Assembly (NCBI GenBank): GCA_026874595.1
Contig: CM049306.1
Span: 99,627,642 to 99,691,641, forward strand
From: Sipunculus nudus
Taxonomy: Eukaryota > Annelida > Sipuncula > Golfingiida > Sipunculidae
Length of the DNA stretch: 64,000 nucleotides
Direction of reading: 5' to 3'
Positions 47,772 to 59,442 of the stretch are shown here, piece after piece (position 1 is the stretch's first letter; each line of letters opens with the position of its first letter). The notes under the pieces are model-generated. The model was not told the DNA's origin and made no database searches. It saw only the letters and a list, made by a program, of their open reading frames with translations. The position numbers were made by a program, and so were the translations under genes.

Positions 47772-49541
47772 ATGGATGAGGAGCCAGGGCACAAGGCCAT
47801 GCTGTACTTTTTAGAGGTCCTTATGAACAGTAATGGGTCTCTTACGATCAGCCAGCTGGCCGGACGTTTCGGAAGTCGCAACTTCACATCAGAGATGAGA
47901 CAAGCGGCAGGGGGCAATGAGGTTGGGCTCAAGAAATTCCTGCTCAAGTACCCATCATTGTTCACCGTGGCAGGAAACATGGTGTCACTGTGTGATGGTA
48001 GTTCTACCAGCAGCAGTAGTAATGGCGGTGCTGGTCTGCACAGCGGCCGTGAAGATAGTCCAGCCTCTACCTCTTCTGCGCGCAGTCTGCCTGATGTGTC
48101 AACAGAGATGGAAGCTGTTGCTTACTTCAAAAATAAACTCGTTAAAAGGGGGGAAAACTGGATGCCCGTCAGAAGTCTAGCTGGACATCTGTCACAGGCA
48201 TCCATGGAAGTACGTAATGTGGTAGGCCCACAGCTAGAGTTTAGAAAATGGCTACTTAAACACCCTCACATATTTGAAGTACAAGGGGACTTGGTAGGTC
48301 TGCGTGATGGCATTGATTCTATCACCACACCCAATCTGGCGCAGCAAGCCTTAGATGTCGCGAATGGCCATGATAGGCCTCCTGCGCAACCAAAAGTAGT
48401 TCCTCCCAAAACACCACCATCTCCTCGTCGAGCCCCTCCAAAGACGCCTCCACCCATCAGGCGTTCACGATCGTTTGGTGAGAAATCCAGCATCACAAGG
48501 CCTGCGAGTTACCATGAATCTCTACAGCCTCCAGCTGTACCTCCACGTAAAAAAGATGCCCCGGTGACGATGACTGCAAATGAATACAAAGCTGTTATGT
48601 ACCTAAAGGACATCATTGAGAAGCGTGGAGGGGTTCGCCTCCACAATATTACTGGACATTTCAGCCAGGCCTCTGAGGGAGTGCGGAATACCATAGGATG
48701 GACCAAAATGGAATTGGAAGAATTCCTCAAAAAACATGCTAACCTGTTTTCAGTGTCAGAAGATGAAGTAGTTTCGCTGGTGAAAAATGCCAAATTAAAT
48801 GTGATAATTACTGGGAGTAGGCCGCAGGGGCAAGGTATCCGCACTCTGACAGGGAGGAAAGGCAAGATTTTCCATGTCGCCAAGTTATGGGGCATTATAG
48901 ATTTAGGTAAACATGAGCATGTGTTTTTCGACAAATCTATTATGAAGAAACCTATAGATGACTTGCAGAAGGAGTTCAAAGTCGGGGAAGTCCTATGTTT
49001 CAATGCTGTGTTGGCTCCCAAAACCAGCCGTGCCAAGTGGAGGGCTATTCAGGTCTGGATGGAACATGAGCCAAAATTAAACCAAAACGATGTGTCACAG
49101 TCTGCTCAGGAGACTTCTGCAAACTTCTTCATCAGTCCCTCTCCTAGCATAGAGGAAGAAATCAACCAGTATCTACCGGAGGTGGATAGCACAAAGGAGA
49201 ACAATGATATATTCTCCGATGCCGCCCCCAGCGGTGCTGGTGTTGTCCCAGTGTGGAATTATCAAGAAGAGGAAGAAAACCCGCAGAAGGCCGGGGGTGA
49301 GAACAAGGACTCCCTGACTATGGTACCAGAAAGCTTCTACATGAGCAATACGGCAAACAAAGAGATAAAACCACAGACACCAGCCCAGACCAGCGCATCA
49401 ACCACGGAAATGTCTCCACCTCAAGCCGGGGCACGCCCAGTGGCGGCACAACCCAAAGTCAGGAAAACATGCGAAATTGCTTGCCAGACAGTTTCCACTG
49501 GGGACATCATTGCCACCCAACTTTATTATCTAGCCAAGTAA
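47772..49541 (+). CDS. Egalitarian-like protein with three winged-helix-like repeats and an S1/cold-shock-like domain
   Basis: The frame is 589 residues, intronless. The start sits in a strong context (GCCATGG) with an in-frame stop two codons upstream. Three related repeats of about 70 residues lie at 7-75, 112-180 and 268-337. They share a helix, a 'G.FSQAS/GRFGS' turn, and 'FL.K(H/Y)P.LF.V.G..V.L' at the end. Repeat 1 (EMRQAAGG, GLKKFLLKYPSLF) resembles the N-terminus of Egalitarian, the BicD/dynein mRNA-cargo adaptor. Residues 203-260 are Pro-rich (PPKTPP, PAVPPRK). Residues 359-430 (GKIF...WGIIDLGKHEHVFFDKS) resemble an S1/cold-shock RNA-binding fold. The tail is acidic and Ser/Thr-rich and ends with CEIACQTVS. 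No 3'-5' exonuclease domain is present, unlike Egalitarian. An RNA-binding or adaptor role is inference. Confidence 0.9.
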   Translation: MDEEPGHKAMLYFLEVLMNSNGSLTISQLAGRFGSRNFTSEMRQAAGGNEVGLKKFLLKYPSLFTVAGNMVSLCDGSSTSSSSNGGAGLHSGREDSPASTSSARSLPDVSTEMEAVAYFKNKLVKRGENWMPVRSLAGHLSQASMEVRNVVGPQLEFRKWLLKHPHIFEVQGDLVGLRDGIDSITTPNLAQQALDVANGHDRPPAQPKVVPPKTPPSPRRAPPKTPPPIRRSRSFGEKSSITRPASYHESLQPPAVPPRKKDAPVTMTANEYKAVMYLKDIIEKRGGVRLHNITGHFSQASEGVRNTIGWTKMELEEFLKKHANLFSVSEDEVVSLVKNAKLNVIITGSRPQGQGIRTLTGRKGKIFHVAKLWGIIDLGKHEHVFFDKSIMKKPIDDLQKEFKVGEVLCFNAVLAPKTSRAKWRAIQVWMEHEPKLNQNDVSQSAQETSANFFISPSPSIEEEINQYLPEVDSTKENNDIFSDAAPSGAGVVPVWNYQEEEENPQKAGGENKDSLTMVPESFYMSNTANKEIKPQTPAQTSASTTEMSPPQAGARPVAAQPKVRKTCEIACQTVSTGDIIATQLYYLAK

Positions 49542-49615
49542 TAATTTCATGTTCTATACAAAAGATACTTAAAAATAAGTATAACTGCCAATATCAGTAT
49601 ACCTCAAATCCTTGA

Positions 49616-49621
49616 AATAAA
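49616..49621 (+). terminator. Polyadenylation signal AATAAA of the Egalitarian-like gene
   Basis: A canonical AATAAA lies 75 bases after the stop codon and is followed by a T-rich stretch (TTCATTTCATTTTGTTC). This implies a short 3' UTR and that the 589-residue frame is complete at its 3' end. Confidence 0.7.
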
Positions 49622-52600
49622 GGTTCATTTCATTTTGTTCATCAAGTAAGTGGTCATTTTACTGAAAACCTTGGCTTGTCACACCTAATGATAGGATGAT
49701 TGAATTTTGTATCATGTCAAGCACACTTTAATTCCTGGTGTTACATGGTTATGTATGATATACATAAACATAAACAAATGACCAGTGAAGGTGAAAAAAA
49801 ATCAAAATTGCTAAATATTGGCAGGGAATGGTTTCAATGGCCAGATGACAAAGAAACTTACAATGCAACAAGTAAATGTGTTGAAATGATATGAAAAGTA
49901 AAAATGGAAAGAAAAGAAAACAAAATAGATTGCCGCTGAAGAAGTATGCCAGAATAAGTATGGCTTCTTCTGCAAGACCAAAGGTTTGAGTCTGGGGACA
50001 AGTCAAGTGCAAACTACATGGTGCCAATAATAAGTTGGATCCAGTCAACATGGGTGCACATGACCCAGTGAAAAAGCCTGCAGTCAGGGTTTGGTTGTAG
50101 ATATTTTTGTTATTTTATTTAAATCACAAACCACACAAGTCTGGTAGATGATCACGACTATTATATGCCTTATTTTATGTCAGGTCATTATTACTGATGC
50201 ACTATGTTTATATTATGCAAATATTTTATTAGTGTGAGTAACAGATGGAAGTTTTAATTATGTTCTCAGAATTACTCCACTGAACAATACTATGTGCAAT
50301 ACACAGAGTCAGTGCAAAAAATAAACATTGTTACATTGCTTTTATAGTGTTTTCTTTTGCTTTCAGAAACAGCTTTATTATTTAAGATATTCAGTATAAG
50401 TTTGTCAGAAGATCTTTCTGAAAAGATACAAACAAAACATAGAAGTCAGGTTTAGGAATTGATAATATATCAGCATTCATGTACGTGGTTAAATTTATTT
50501 TTATTCATTTTTCTTTGAATATAAGAGTTAAGAATAACCAGAAAAATGGATATCATATCATCAAGTTTGCAGAGTTTTTGAAAAAGACTTTTTTCTTATC
50601 AACTCTGGTATCAGTCATTTCTGTTATTTAGCAGATCTAACATTGTCAAAGTTGTGTATCTGTAGTATATTACTAACATCAGTTCTGAAACTACTGACTA
50701 TGAGAGGTCTATATTTAAGTCAGCTGAAAGGTCCACTGTCAAATACCAATTCTGTTTCATATAACAACTTATGTTAAATTATTTTTATATGATCACTAAG
50801 GAATGCATGCCAGAATAGCAAATTGGAAATATTATAAAAGCAATGGAGCAGTGTTAAAGTAGTATACCAGATATATTTACAAATCTTATGAATAAATTGG
50901 GCATTTTAGTTTTCTTGGTTGGCTTTCATTGTTACATTACAGGTCTGAAATTTGTAAAAACATTTTTGGAATAACATGTAAAAATCTTGGCCAGTATATG
51001 TATAGGCGGCCTTTTACTAAAAGAAATATTTGTGTAGGATTTATCCAAGTAAAAATGGTTTAGTTATTCCTGTCTTAAGTGTTGATTTCAGACTGGTATC
51101 TGTATGCATATTTTCAATGAACATTGGTGCTTCTGTGCTTGTTTGATGCACATTTTTTATGCAAACATTTGACTCTGTATGTAAATGTATGTGACTGAAA
51201 ATGTCATGCAGTGTAGCCAGGGGGCAGGCATACATTAATGTGATGTTATTTCAAACACACACACATTCATATTACACAAATATATATATACATGCAAAAC
51301 TATGTGGATACTTTATGTGATAAATACCTGAATATAGGTTGAGGCAGTATTGGGAGCTGAGAATCTTTCTGTTAAAACACTGATCATTATGACACAGGCA
51401 CCTACAGTGTGTACACAGTCCATGAACCATAAAGAATTTGAATAAACCAGCAGTTTGCTGTTATTATTCATTTTAGGTCAGTATTTACCAGTGAAATCTG
51501 CAGATGTTCAAAACCAATCAATGTGTCTTTTCTTCACTAGGTGGCAGCATCTGTTTGTTACTCAATAGATCTTTAATGACTGAGGAAGAAAAGTTATGAC
51601 TAGCCTCACTCTGTGTTTATATTATATTGTTATTGTAATGTTGAATGTCTCACTAGTCAGCTCAGTTGCTGTGGTCACCCAGATATCCATTCACTTTCAC
51701 TTATCATAATTTAATAAATGCTGATTTTAGCTAATTAAGTACTAAATCTTTTATCCATCTTTAATCCCTGTAAAACATGAGCAATATTGCATGATTTACT
51801 GAAGAAGAAATATATTGGAGATGTCCTAACATTGATCTTAGGATTAAGATTCATGTTCTTGTCAGGTAGTTTTATTGATGTAATATGTACCCTCATTACA
51901 TGTGATCTGCACAATCATTTACACAGTACACTAAATGTTGCACAAAAAAAAAATTACAATCAGTTATTCTTGTACATAGAAATCTATTTCCATCACCTCA
52001 CAACAATGAATATATTCAATGCTGTTTAATAATTTTGTAGACTTCTCTCCACTTAAACCATTAACCATTTATGGTTTGCCAATAAATAAAAGGAAAATGG
52101 GGACAGTGTAACCCCTCCGACCTTGTACAGAAGTACCCTCACACACTAACCAGGGTTGGGTTCAAATGTAATTTGGCACATTATAAATGCAAATGTTATA
52201 AATATATGCAGTTGCATTTGAACTCTTAACTGTTATGGATTACTCCCTCTGTGGAGATGATGAAATCAGTTATTCGAGAGAGTAACTATTACAAAATGTT
52301 GACAGCATTATTCTGAATATGAAAAATTGATCATTCAGAACACCTTTACATTTGAATATTAAATGTTCATATATTCACATGCAAATGCAAAGGTTACTGG
52401 TAGCTCTGTGTTTGCATATGATTCCAGGTGTGATGCTAACACTTGAAAAATTGTTACAATTATTATGACAATTAGAGCACATTGCCAAATGAATCCATGG
52501 TCTTCCAGGACTGCTGCCTTATATATTCCTGTATGGTTTGATTTTGTTGTTTGCTCTGCTTTTTTTGTTTGTGTTTTTGTGTTTTACCATGTTTCGGCTT

Positions 52601-53127
52601 GCAGCTGTCTATTGATATATGAAAAAAAAAACGAAAAAAAAAACTTCACCCAAGCTAAATTTAAGAATTTTATTGAAGAAGGTGTATCTCATCCCCAAAA
52701 TGGACAACACATTCTTATATATGTACATTTTAGTGATGTGTGATACACCTTTCAGGAAAGTTTGGCCAGTCTGAAGGATTGATACAATTTGTTACACTAT
52801 GAACTAAAGTCAGCAATCACCTTAAATTCTTTTAGATTTGTATGATCTATTATTTAATTTTATTGCTTGACTTGTACAGGAGGAACTGGTGTAACAGATG
52901 TAAAAAAAACACCACCATGTGTGTGTAATTGTATATATATATATATATATAAATATATATATATTACTCCAGGGACCAAGAAAAGATGGTCCCAATTCTG
53001 AATTTTGGAGTGGTCTCAATGGTGGGATTTTTTATATGACAAAATTTAAAAAAAAAAAACCCTTCAGGACCAGGCAAAGTGGTCTTATTTGTGAAGATGG
53101 TCCTAGAAGTGGAGTGGTCTCAAGGCT

Positions 53128-53200
<73 letters not shown>

Positions 53201-55154
53201 AAAGGTGAAATGATCAGTTCATTGTTACATTCTAGCTGTTTGTGCTAGAATCAAAGTTATATCAATGTTATGAGAGTTTAGGAGATGGGAAGTCTTATGA
53301 TACCACAACCTCAATGCTTTATTATGTGATGAAATATTAATATTTTATTTTAGTAAAGTACTGGTAATCCGGTATACTGCCTATCAACACCTTACATCTT
53401 ACAATTAAGGCCAAACAACCAGTTCCCAGGATATTTATATTATACATAATACTGATTGTTCTCGCGGTTTATGATAAGGACACTATAACTTTCACTGATA
53501 GCTGCATGTCCAGGTTGTTCACTGTATTTTCTTTTTTATGTGTGTGTGTGTTTGCCCCTTAGTAACTAGTACTTGTATACCAAGTAGCTGAGATATACTT
53601 GTATGATAAGGATTGTTTTGCCAGTTTGTATATTTGTGTGTATTTTATACTTTATAAATAACAAAAATCAAGCACTGTAATGTGATATTTAGAAAACAGT
53701 GGGTTGGGTGGTGTGATACAGTCATCTTGTTCTATTTATCCTTGATTTATTTATTGTCTTTTCTTGCTTCTTCTGCACATGAATTGCATCCTCTCATTTC
53801 TCGTTTCTCAAGCCATCAATATTATATAAATAACTATAAAAGACCAGGTGATTTAAGTAAAGGTTTATGATAAACAAGTTATTTCACACAGGGTTTTGCT
53901 TATTTCAAATATATTCCCTGAAGATTTTGTCTGAAGCCTTCTTTATTAAACAAATTCTGTTATATGGAACATGGGATTAGTGAGGGTTTATTTCCTGTAT
54001 CGCTTACATGTCAAAGCCGTTTTAATACAAGTTTTAACTATATGGAGTAATCCTGTGTAGAGGTCATATGGACATATATAATTAATATGTTACACCACTG
54101 ATTAACCGATGTAGATGTATAGAGCTTTTTAATAATGTTACCATGGACAATAATATATCCAGACACAGTTACTGCATTTCTCACCCTGTGATTATTGTGA
54201 TGTGATGCCATGACGTAGGGTTCATGTATTCTGATTCTAAACCCCTCAGAGCCAGATGAACAAGAAATGTATTACCAGTATTAACTCCTTTTGAAGAAAA
54301 AGTCTATAATGCTCTGATGATAATTGGTTTTATTAGTTCTTCTCATAGACAGAATAGATACAGGTTAGGCTATTGTGTATTTTGCATGATCTGAATAAAC
54401 AGGTTTAACCAACATTGTGTTGTCTCCCTATTTGGGCTATGTTAGTCAAGCAATAGGTCACCACATTGTGACAAAACCGTTTCATTATTGCACAGTTTAA
54501 TGGTCTCATGAACCTATTAAGATCACCATGACAAAACTGAATCTGTTTTTGGACCTCATTTTCTGAAGTCAAACCTTGTTTCCGACCTATGGCACCACAA
54601 GTCTGGGTTTGCCTGAGATTAAGAATTATCTGACCTATACGCTGGCCTTTCTCTCTTGAAATCGGGGAAATACTTATAACTTGTTCCTTAACCACTTGCA
54701 GAAGTTAAGTCCCCACTGTCTAAAAGATCATTAAGCGGGACTGCCACTGCAGACATTTGATAGTTCGGTGTTCACCCGTTGAGACGCATCCCGTTGGGTC
54801 CTGTGGACCGTGCAGTCAAACGTTGAACATCTCGCTGGCCTGTAGTCCACCGCAGTAGCAGTGTAGGATTTCTCCCTAAAAATAAAGAAAAACGACAAAG
54901 CAATTTAAATCACTGACTGACTGAAGATGTTTGAGCTTTATCGATAAGCTACAATTAAATTGCTTGTGGTCCAGACTCCACCAAATGGCCGAAAGGTCTG
55001 TCTGAATTAGGTACGTCCCTCTGTCCTCTGTGGCTCTTCTATCTGGGACTCGCAAAAATAAATTCGCGTAAATTAGTATTTCTCTCGCTTGTCTTGGAAT
55101 CTGAAACTTCTTTATTGGATGGTATTCGATTATCTCCCCTTTTCTTAATTTTAT
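49622..55154. other. AT-rich DNA downstream of gene 2
   Basis: No gene is supported. A SINE-like B box (AGGTTTGAGTCTG) is near 49985. The interval 52960-53110 has two diverged 'GGACCA..AAGATGGTCC..GGAGTGGTCTCAA' units, perhaps a decayed transposon. The GC-richer stretch at 54700-54860 is unassigned and could be an exon or a promoter. Confidence 0.4.
53133..53199. repeat. (TA)n(CA)n compound microsatellite
   Basis: TA repeats for about 45 bases continue directly into about ten CA dinucleotides. Confidence 0.95.
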
Positions 55155-56428
55155 TGTATCCGCCAAAACGAAGTTTTGCGGATACTATGTTTTGACCTGG
55201 TTCTGCCGCCGCCGCGTTCGTTTCCGGAGAACTCCTCTGAGACTACTGGACTGATTTTTCCGAAACTTGTACCAATTATCGGGTCACATGTAAACTGGTG
55301 CTTAACCAATTGGCATTTACCTCTGACTTTCCCTCTCTGCCAAGCGTCCAATTGTGCGTCTGTTTCCACACATAAACCACATATCTCGGGAACCGTTTGA
55401 CCGATCAGGAAAAAAAAATTGTTCAAATGTAGCCTTTGGATAGCTTTATAACGTACACAAAAAATGGTGGCGCCACCTGCAACCGTGTTTCCAGTGTCTA
55501 TATTTTCGTCTGCCTAGGGTTAAAATCACTCATATCTCTGAAGTGGATTGACTAATTCACCTGAAATTCGGCATGCGTATACATTCTGGATGGCTTTCTT
55601 GATTTTATGACAGGTGGCCCCACCTACATTCACATTCACGCTGCAGACATCAATGCTTATATCTCTGGACTGATTTGACGCATCTTCCTGAAAATTTGTA
55701 TGTGTATAGATCTCAGATTACTCTTTATCATAACAAAACTGGTGGCGCCACCTGCAACCATTTTTGCACAGCATCCGTCTGTTTGTCTGCGATGGGAAAA
55801 AATCACTCATATCTCGGCAGTGGCTTGACATATCTGCTTAAAATTTGGCAGGTTTATACATCCTGGACAGCTTTCTTGATTGTATGACATTTTTGCACAG
55901 CGTCCGTCTGTTTTTCTGCCGCGGTGTAAAACCACTCCAATCTCAGTGGTGGTTTGACGTATCTGCCTAAAATTTTGCGTGTTTATACATCTTTGATAGC
56001 TTTCTCTACTTTTTGGCAGGTGGCGCCACCTACATTTATGTTAATGCTGCAGATATTCAGGCTTATATCTCAGGACTTGTTGGACTTCTCCCCCTGAAAT
56101 TTTGCATGTATATAGATCTCACATAGCTCTTAATCATACACAAAATTGGTGGCGCCTTCTGATTGTCTGCTGTGGTATAAAATCACTCATGTACATGTAG
56201 TGGTTTGACTTATCTGCCTAAAAATTTGCATATTTATACAACTTTGACAGCTTTCTGGATTTTGTGGTAGATGGCGCAACCTACATACACCATTTGGCTG
56301 CAGACATCCATGCTAATATGAAACACTTCACTCTACGTCCCCTTGCCACTCAATCCATGCCTCACTTCACAGGTCGCACTCTGATTTTGGCGGATACACG
56401 TAGTCGCTTGTCGACTACCGTATTCTAG
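55155..56428 (+). mobile_element. Family 1 element, plus orientation, best-preserved termini
   Basis: The 5' end TGTATCCGCCAAAAC, GAA, GTTTTGCGGATAC folds into a nearly perfect hairpin. Its first 14 bases recur inverted at 56385-56398 (TTTTGGCGGATACA). GTAGTCG-CTTGT-CGACTAC (56400-56418) forms a second hairpin, and CTAG at 56425-56428 is followed by TTTA. Between them are tandem GGTGGCGCCACC units. There is no open frame of note. Confidence 0.85.
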
Positions 56429-57155
56429 TTTACCTATCTACTCTGTTTATTATGACATTTTTCAGTTTAGAAACAAAAATATTGCCAAAAATACAAGTTC
56501 GTATCTCTACCTGCAAATTATTAGAATTGCAAGTTGGCACGGTCGCCGATGAATGATTTCTCCCTCAGATAAACAACGGCAATTTAAGGTTTAAATCACC
56601 GAAAGGTCGAAAGCTCTGTCCGAAATTTGAATGGTTGCATGTGTTTACTATTCCGAAACATATAATGCCAGTCCGAGGGTTAAACGTAATGTTTAAAGAG
56701 CTTTACAGTCGCTCGGGTACAACTAAAAGGTTTCCACGTTTAGCCCTTTAGCACTTTATAGTGACTTGATTCGCTCGCTCACGGTAGAGAAATATGGTCT
56801 GCATCTGAGATCCAGTAAGTCTTGTTCATCCCTACTTTAGTACAGTAGTAATCACATAAAAACATATATAATTACTGTTAATTGTGATATATACACTTGC
56901 AAGGAACAGATAAATTAAGTTTTTATGGAACAATAAATGCATTATTTTCTTCAGAAATAATACTTCACGGAATGCTAAGTTCTTAGAAATATGCCCCTTT
57001 CTTGCACACTTCATGCAGTTCTGGTAGATGGCTCCTCGATCGCCCCTGTTAAAATAATATTATGTGAAATTTCTCAAAATTGAAAAAAATGGGAAATGAA
57101 TCCCCCCTTAGGACGCATATGGAATGGTTCCCGGCAGGTAAAGACCAGACATGGG
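56429..57155. other. Unassigned DNA between elements
   Basis: The stretch 56550-56630 (GATTTCTCCCTCAGATAAAC and TTTAAATCACCGAAAGG) weakly matches 54860-55010 on the other side of the family 1 element. No gene is seen. Confidence 0.35.
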
Positions 57156-59386
57156 TTTTTAGCTCAGCTGACTATAAGTCATCTGAGTTATAGTCGTTGT
57201 CCATTGTCCGTCGTCCGTCCGTCTAGCTGTCCGTCTGTCCGTCCGTCAGACTGGTACGTTTTGAAACCGTTAGACCTATGAATCCAAAATTCTGCATACT
57301 GTTAGATGTCACCAAAATCTCCTACCATACCGAAAATTGGGACAATATGAACTCGTTCCTCCGAGATATTTAGGAAAAACCTCAAATTTCCATTAAAAAC
57401 CTATTATCACACTTCAGGACTGCCTAATATCAAAACCACTAATCTGTTTCCTTTATATTTACCAGAAGTAATCTCCTATATATTTCTTATATACATGCCA
57501 GAAATTAAGTCCGTTAAGTATAATTTCTTTCAGTTATGGGGCCGAACATAATGGACTTTGTAAAAAATCAGGAAAAATATTTACTCGCTTAACATGAAAG
57601 ATTTTGAAACTATAGAGTATTTTCCCAAGTATATAACTTTGTTTAATTAAGATTAAATTGTTTACCCAAAATTAGGTCTGAATTTTGTAAATTTGTTTAA
57701 TTTTTAGCATAAAAATAAAATCAGTACCTTAAATTTTCCCCAACTTTGACCAAGGCACGTTTTTTCCTGTAAGTATTATTGATTTTTTTCACAGCATGTA
57801 AGCATAAGTATTTAATTTGTTTAAATCTAAAATTTGAAAATGAAAGCTTGAAAATTAGGCAAGTTATAGATTTTTTTCTTGAGGCTCTATTGTAGTCATT
57901 TGCTTTGTCCAGATTCAGGATCCCACTCCAGGTGACTGGAAGTCCGCTATGCCAGGGTTTCTGATTTGTTACAGTCACTGGGGGAGATCCCCTGCTGTGA
58001 CAGGTGTACAGTTATTCTCATATCACCACCCCAATCACCCCCCCACCCCCCCCCACCCCCCCGCAAACCCAACCCACCAAGTGTTATGCATTAATTGTTA
58101 TTTTTTTCACTGTATCTCCTTAGTTGTAATGCTGTTCCACTCCAATATAAAAAAAACTTTCCTTGAAAAAGTAATTCAAGGTGTAATCAAGAAGATGCCA
58201 TTATTTGTTAATGTAGCATTTTTAAAGATATTAATTTTCTTTTAAATGATTTTAACAAATATAATGTAACCCATCAGTATGCTTTAATTTATAAAATATG
58301 AAGTAAATTATGGAAAAATAAAGGCATAATTTAAAACTGTGAAATATTAATCAAATATTATTTTTAGATATTTAGTGTTTTGCAAATTTATTTTTGTGGT
58401 AAAAAATAAATAAACATTTGTATGCATGATGTGGTGTTATCTGACAAGATTGAGATTTATGATGATGCAATTTAGAATTATGAATCAACTTTAATATTCA
58501 GATATGTTATATTTGAAATGTATAGAAAAATTTTTTTTTTTTAAATTGATGTGAAAAAAATGAGGATCTAATTCACATTTGTTCATTATTTTCCTGCCTC
58601 AGCGGAATTGGATATCATTAGATATATATTAATTATGAAATTTTTCTTAAAAGCCCTGTTGAAATAACTTTCATATGCTGTATGTGTTCGGAATTAAGCT
58701 ATTTAAGTCTGAAATTTGAAAGCAAATTATATATTCAGTTGTGTATTTTTGCAGATGTTAAACTAAAAAAAATTGATATAATAAATAAATTAAGAAATAA
58801 TTGAAACTTCATATATTATCAGCTTTGTTTGTCTACCAGTCTGTCTGTCCTTTTTTTAAGTATTAAGTAATTATGAATGAACTTTTTTTTATCCTGTAAG
58901 CATTGTTGAATTAAGTGAAAGTCCTATGTTGCTACACTAAAAAAATACAGATATATTATAACTCCTACCATCCCCCCCCCACCACCACCACCAAGTCCTG
59001 TCATCTGAGGACTGGGGACATTAGTCATATTTCAACTGTATACATTTTATAAAATAAAAAATACATTTATTTAATGATATATGTTATAAAAAATAGATTT
59101 AATTTGACAAATGTGTAAACTACTGAAATGTCAACAGTTAATCAAGTACAGATCATTTGTTCACAAACTGCTCACATGCTTCAGTTTCAACATTAGGAAA
59201 CACATGATCAGGTCACAAAATATTATTTGCAACAATTTCTTGCTCATCAATACAAATCAATTATGTAAACCAACCATCACCTATATAACCTCTTCCTCTT
59301 ACACTTTATCTCCATTTGATATTATTTTAGATTTTCTCCTTCAAGGTCAACTTCAGCTGAGCACAGTGACCCATGGGTCCCTCGTT
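57156..59386 (+). mobile_element. Family 2b element, plus orientation
   Basis: It starts TTTTTAGCTCAGCTGACTAT, then AAGTCATCTGAG, which folds into a hairpin, followed by a CCGTCCGTC-rich run. It ends TTCAGCTGAGCACAGTGACC, CATGGGTCCCTCGTT. The middle is AT-rich with homopolymer runs and matches the copy at 30.3 kb in its first part. Confidence 0.65.
58027..58066. repeat. C-rich simple repeat
   Basis: C runs separated by single A residues in the middle of the family 2b element. The G-rich strand could form a quadruplex. Confidence 0.8.
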
Positions 59387-59442
59387 TACCGAGGTGTTAT
59401 CACCGAGAAGATCCGTGATAAAGCCGAGTTTGACCACCGTCA

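Noticed and set aside
48509-49036. 175-codon minus-strand frame
   Set aside because: It is antisense to the Egalitarian-like coding sequence, without splice signals or recognisable domains.
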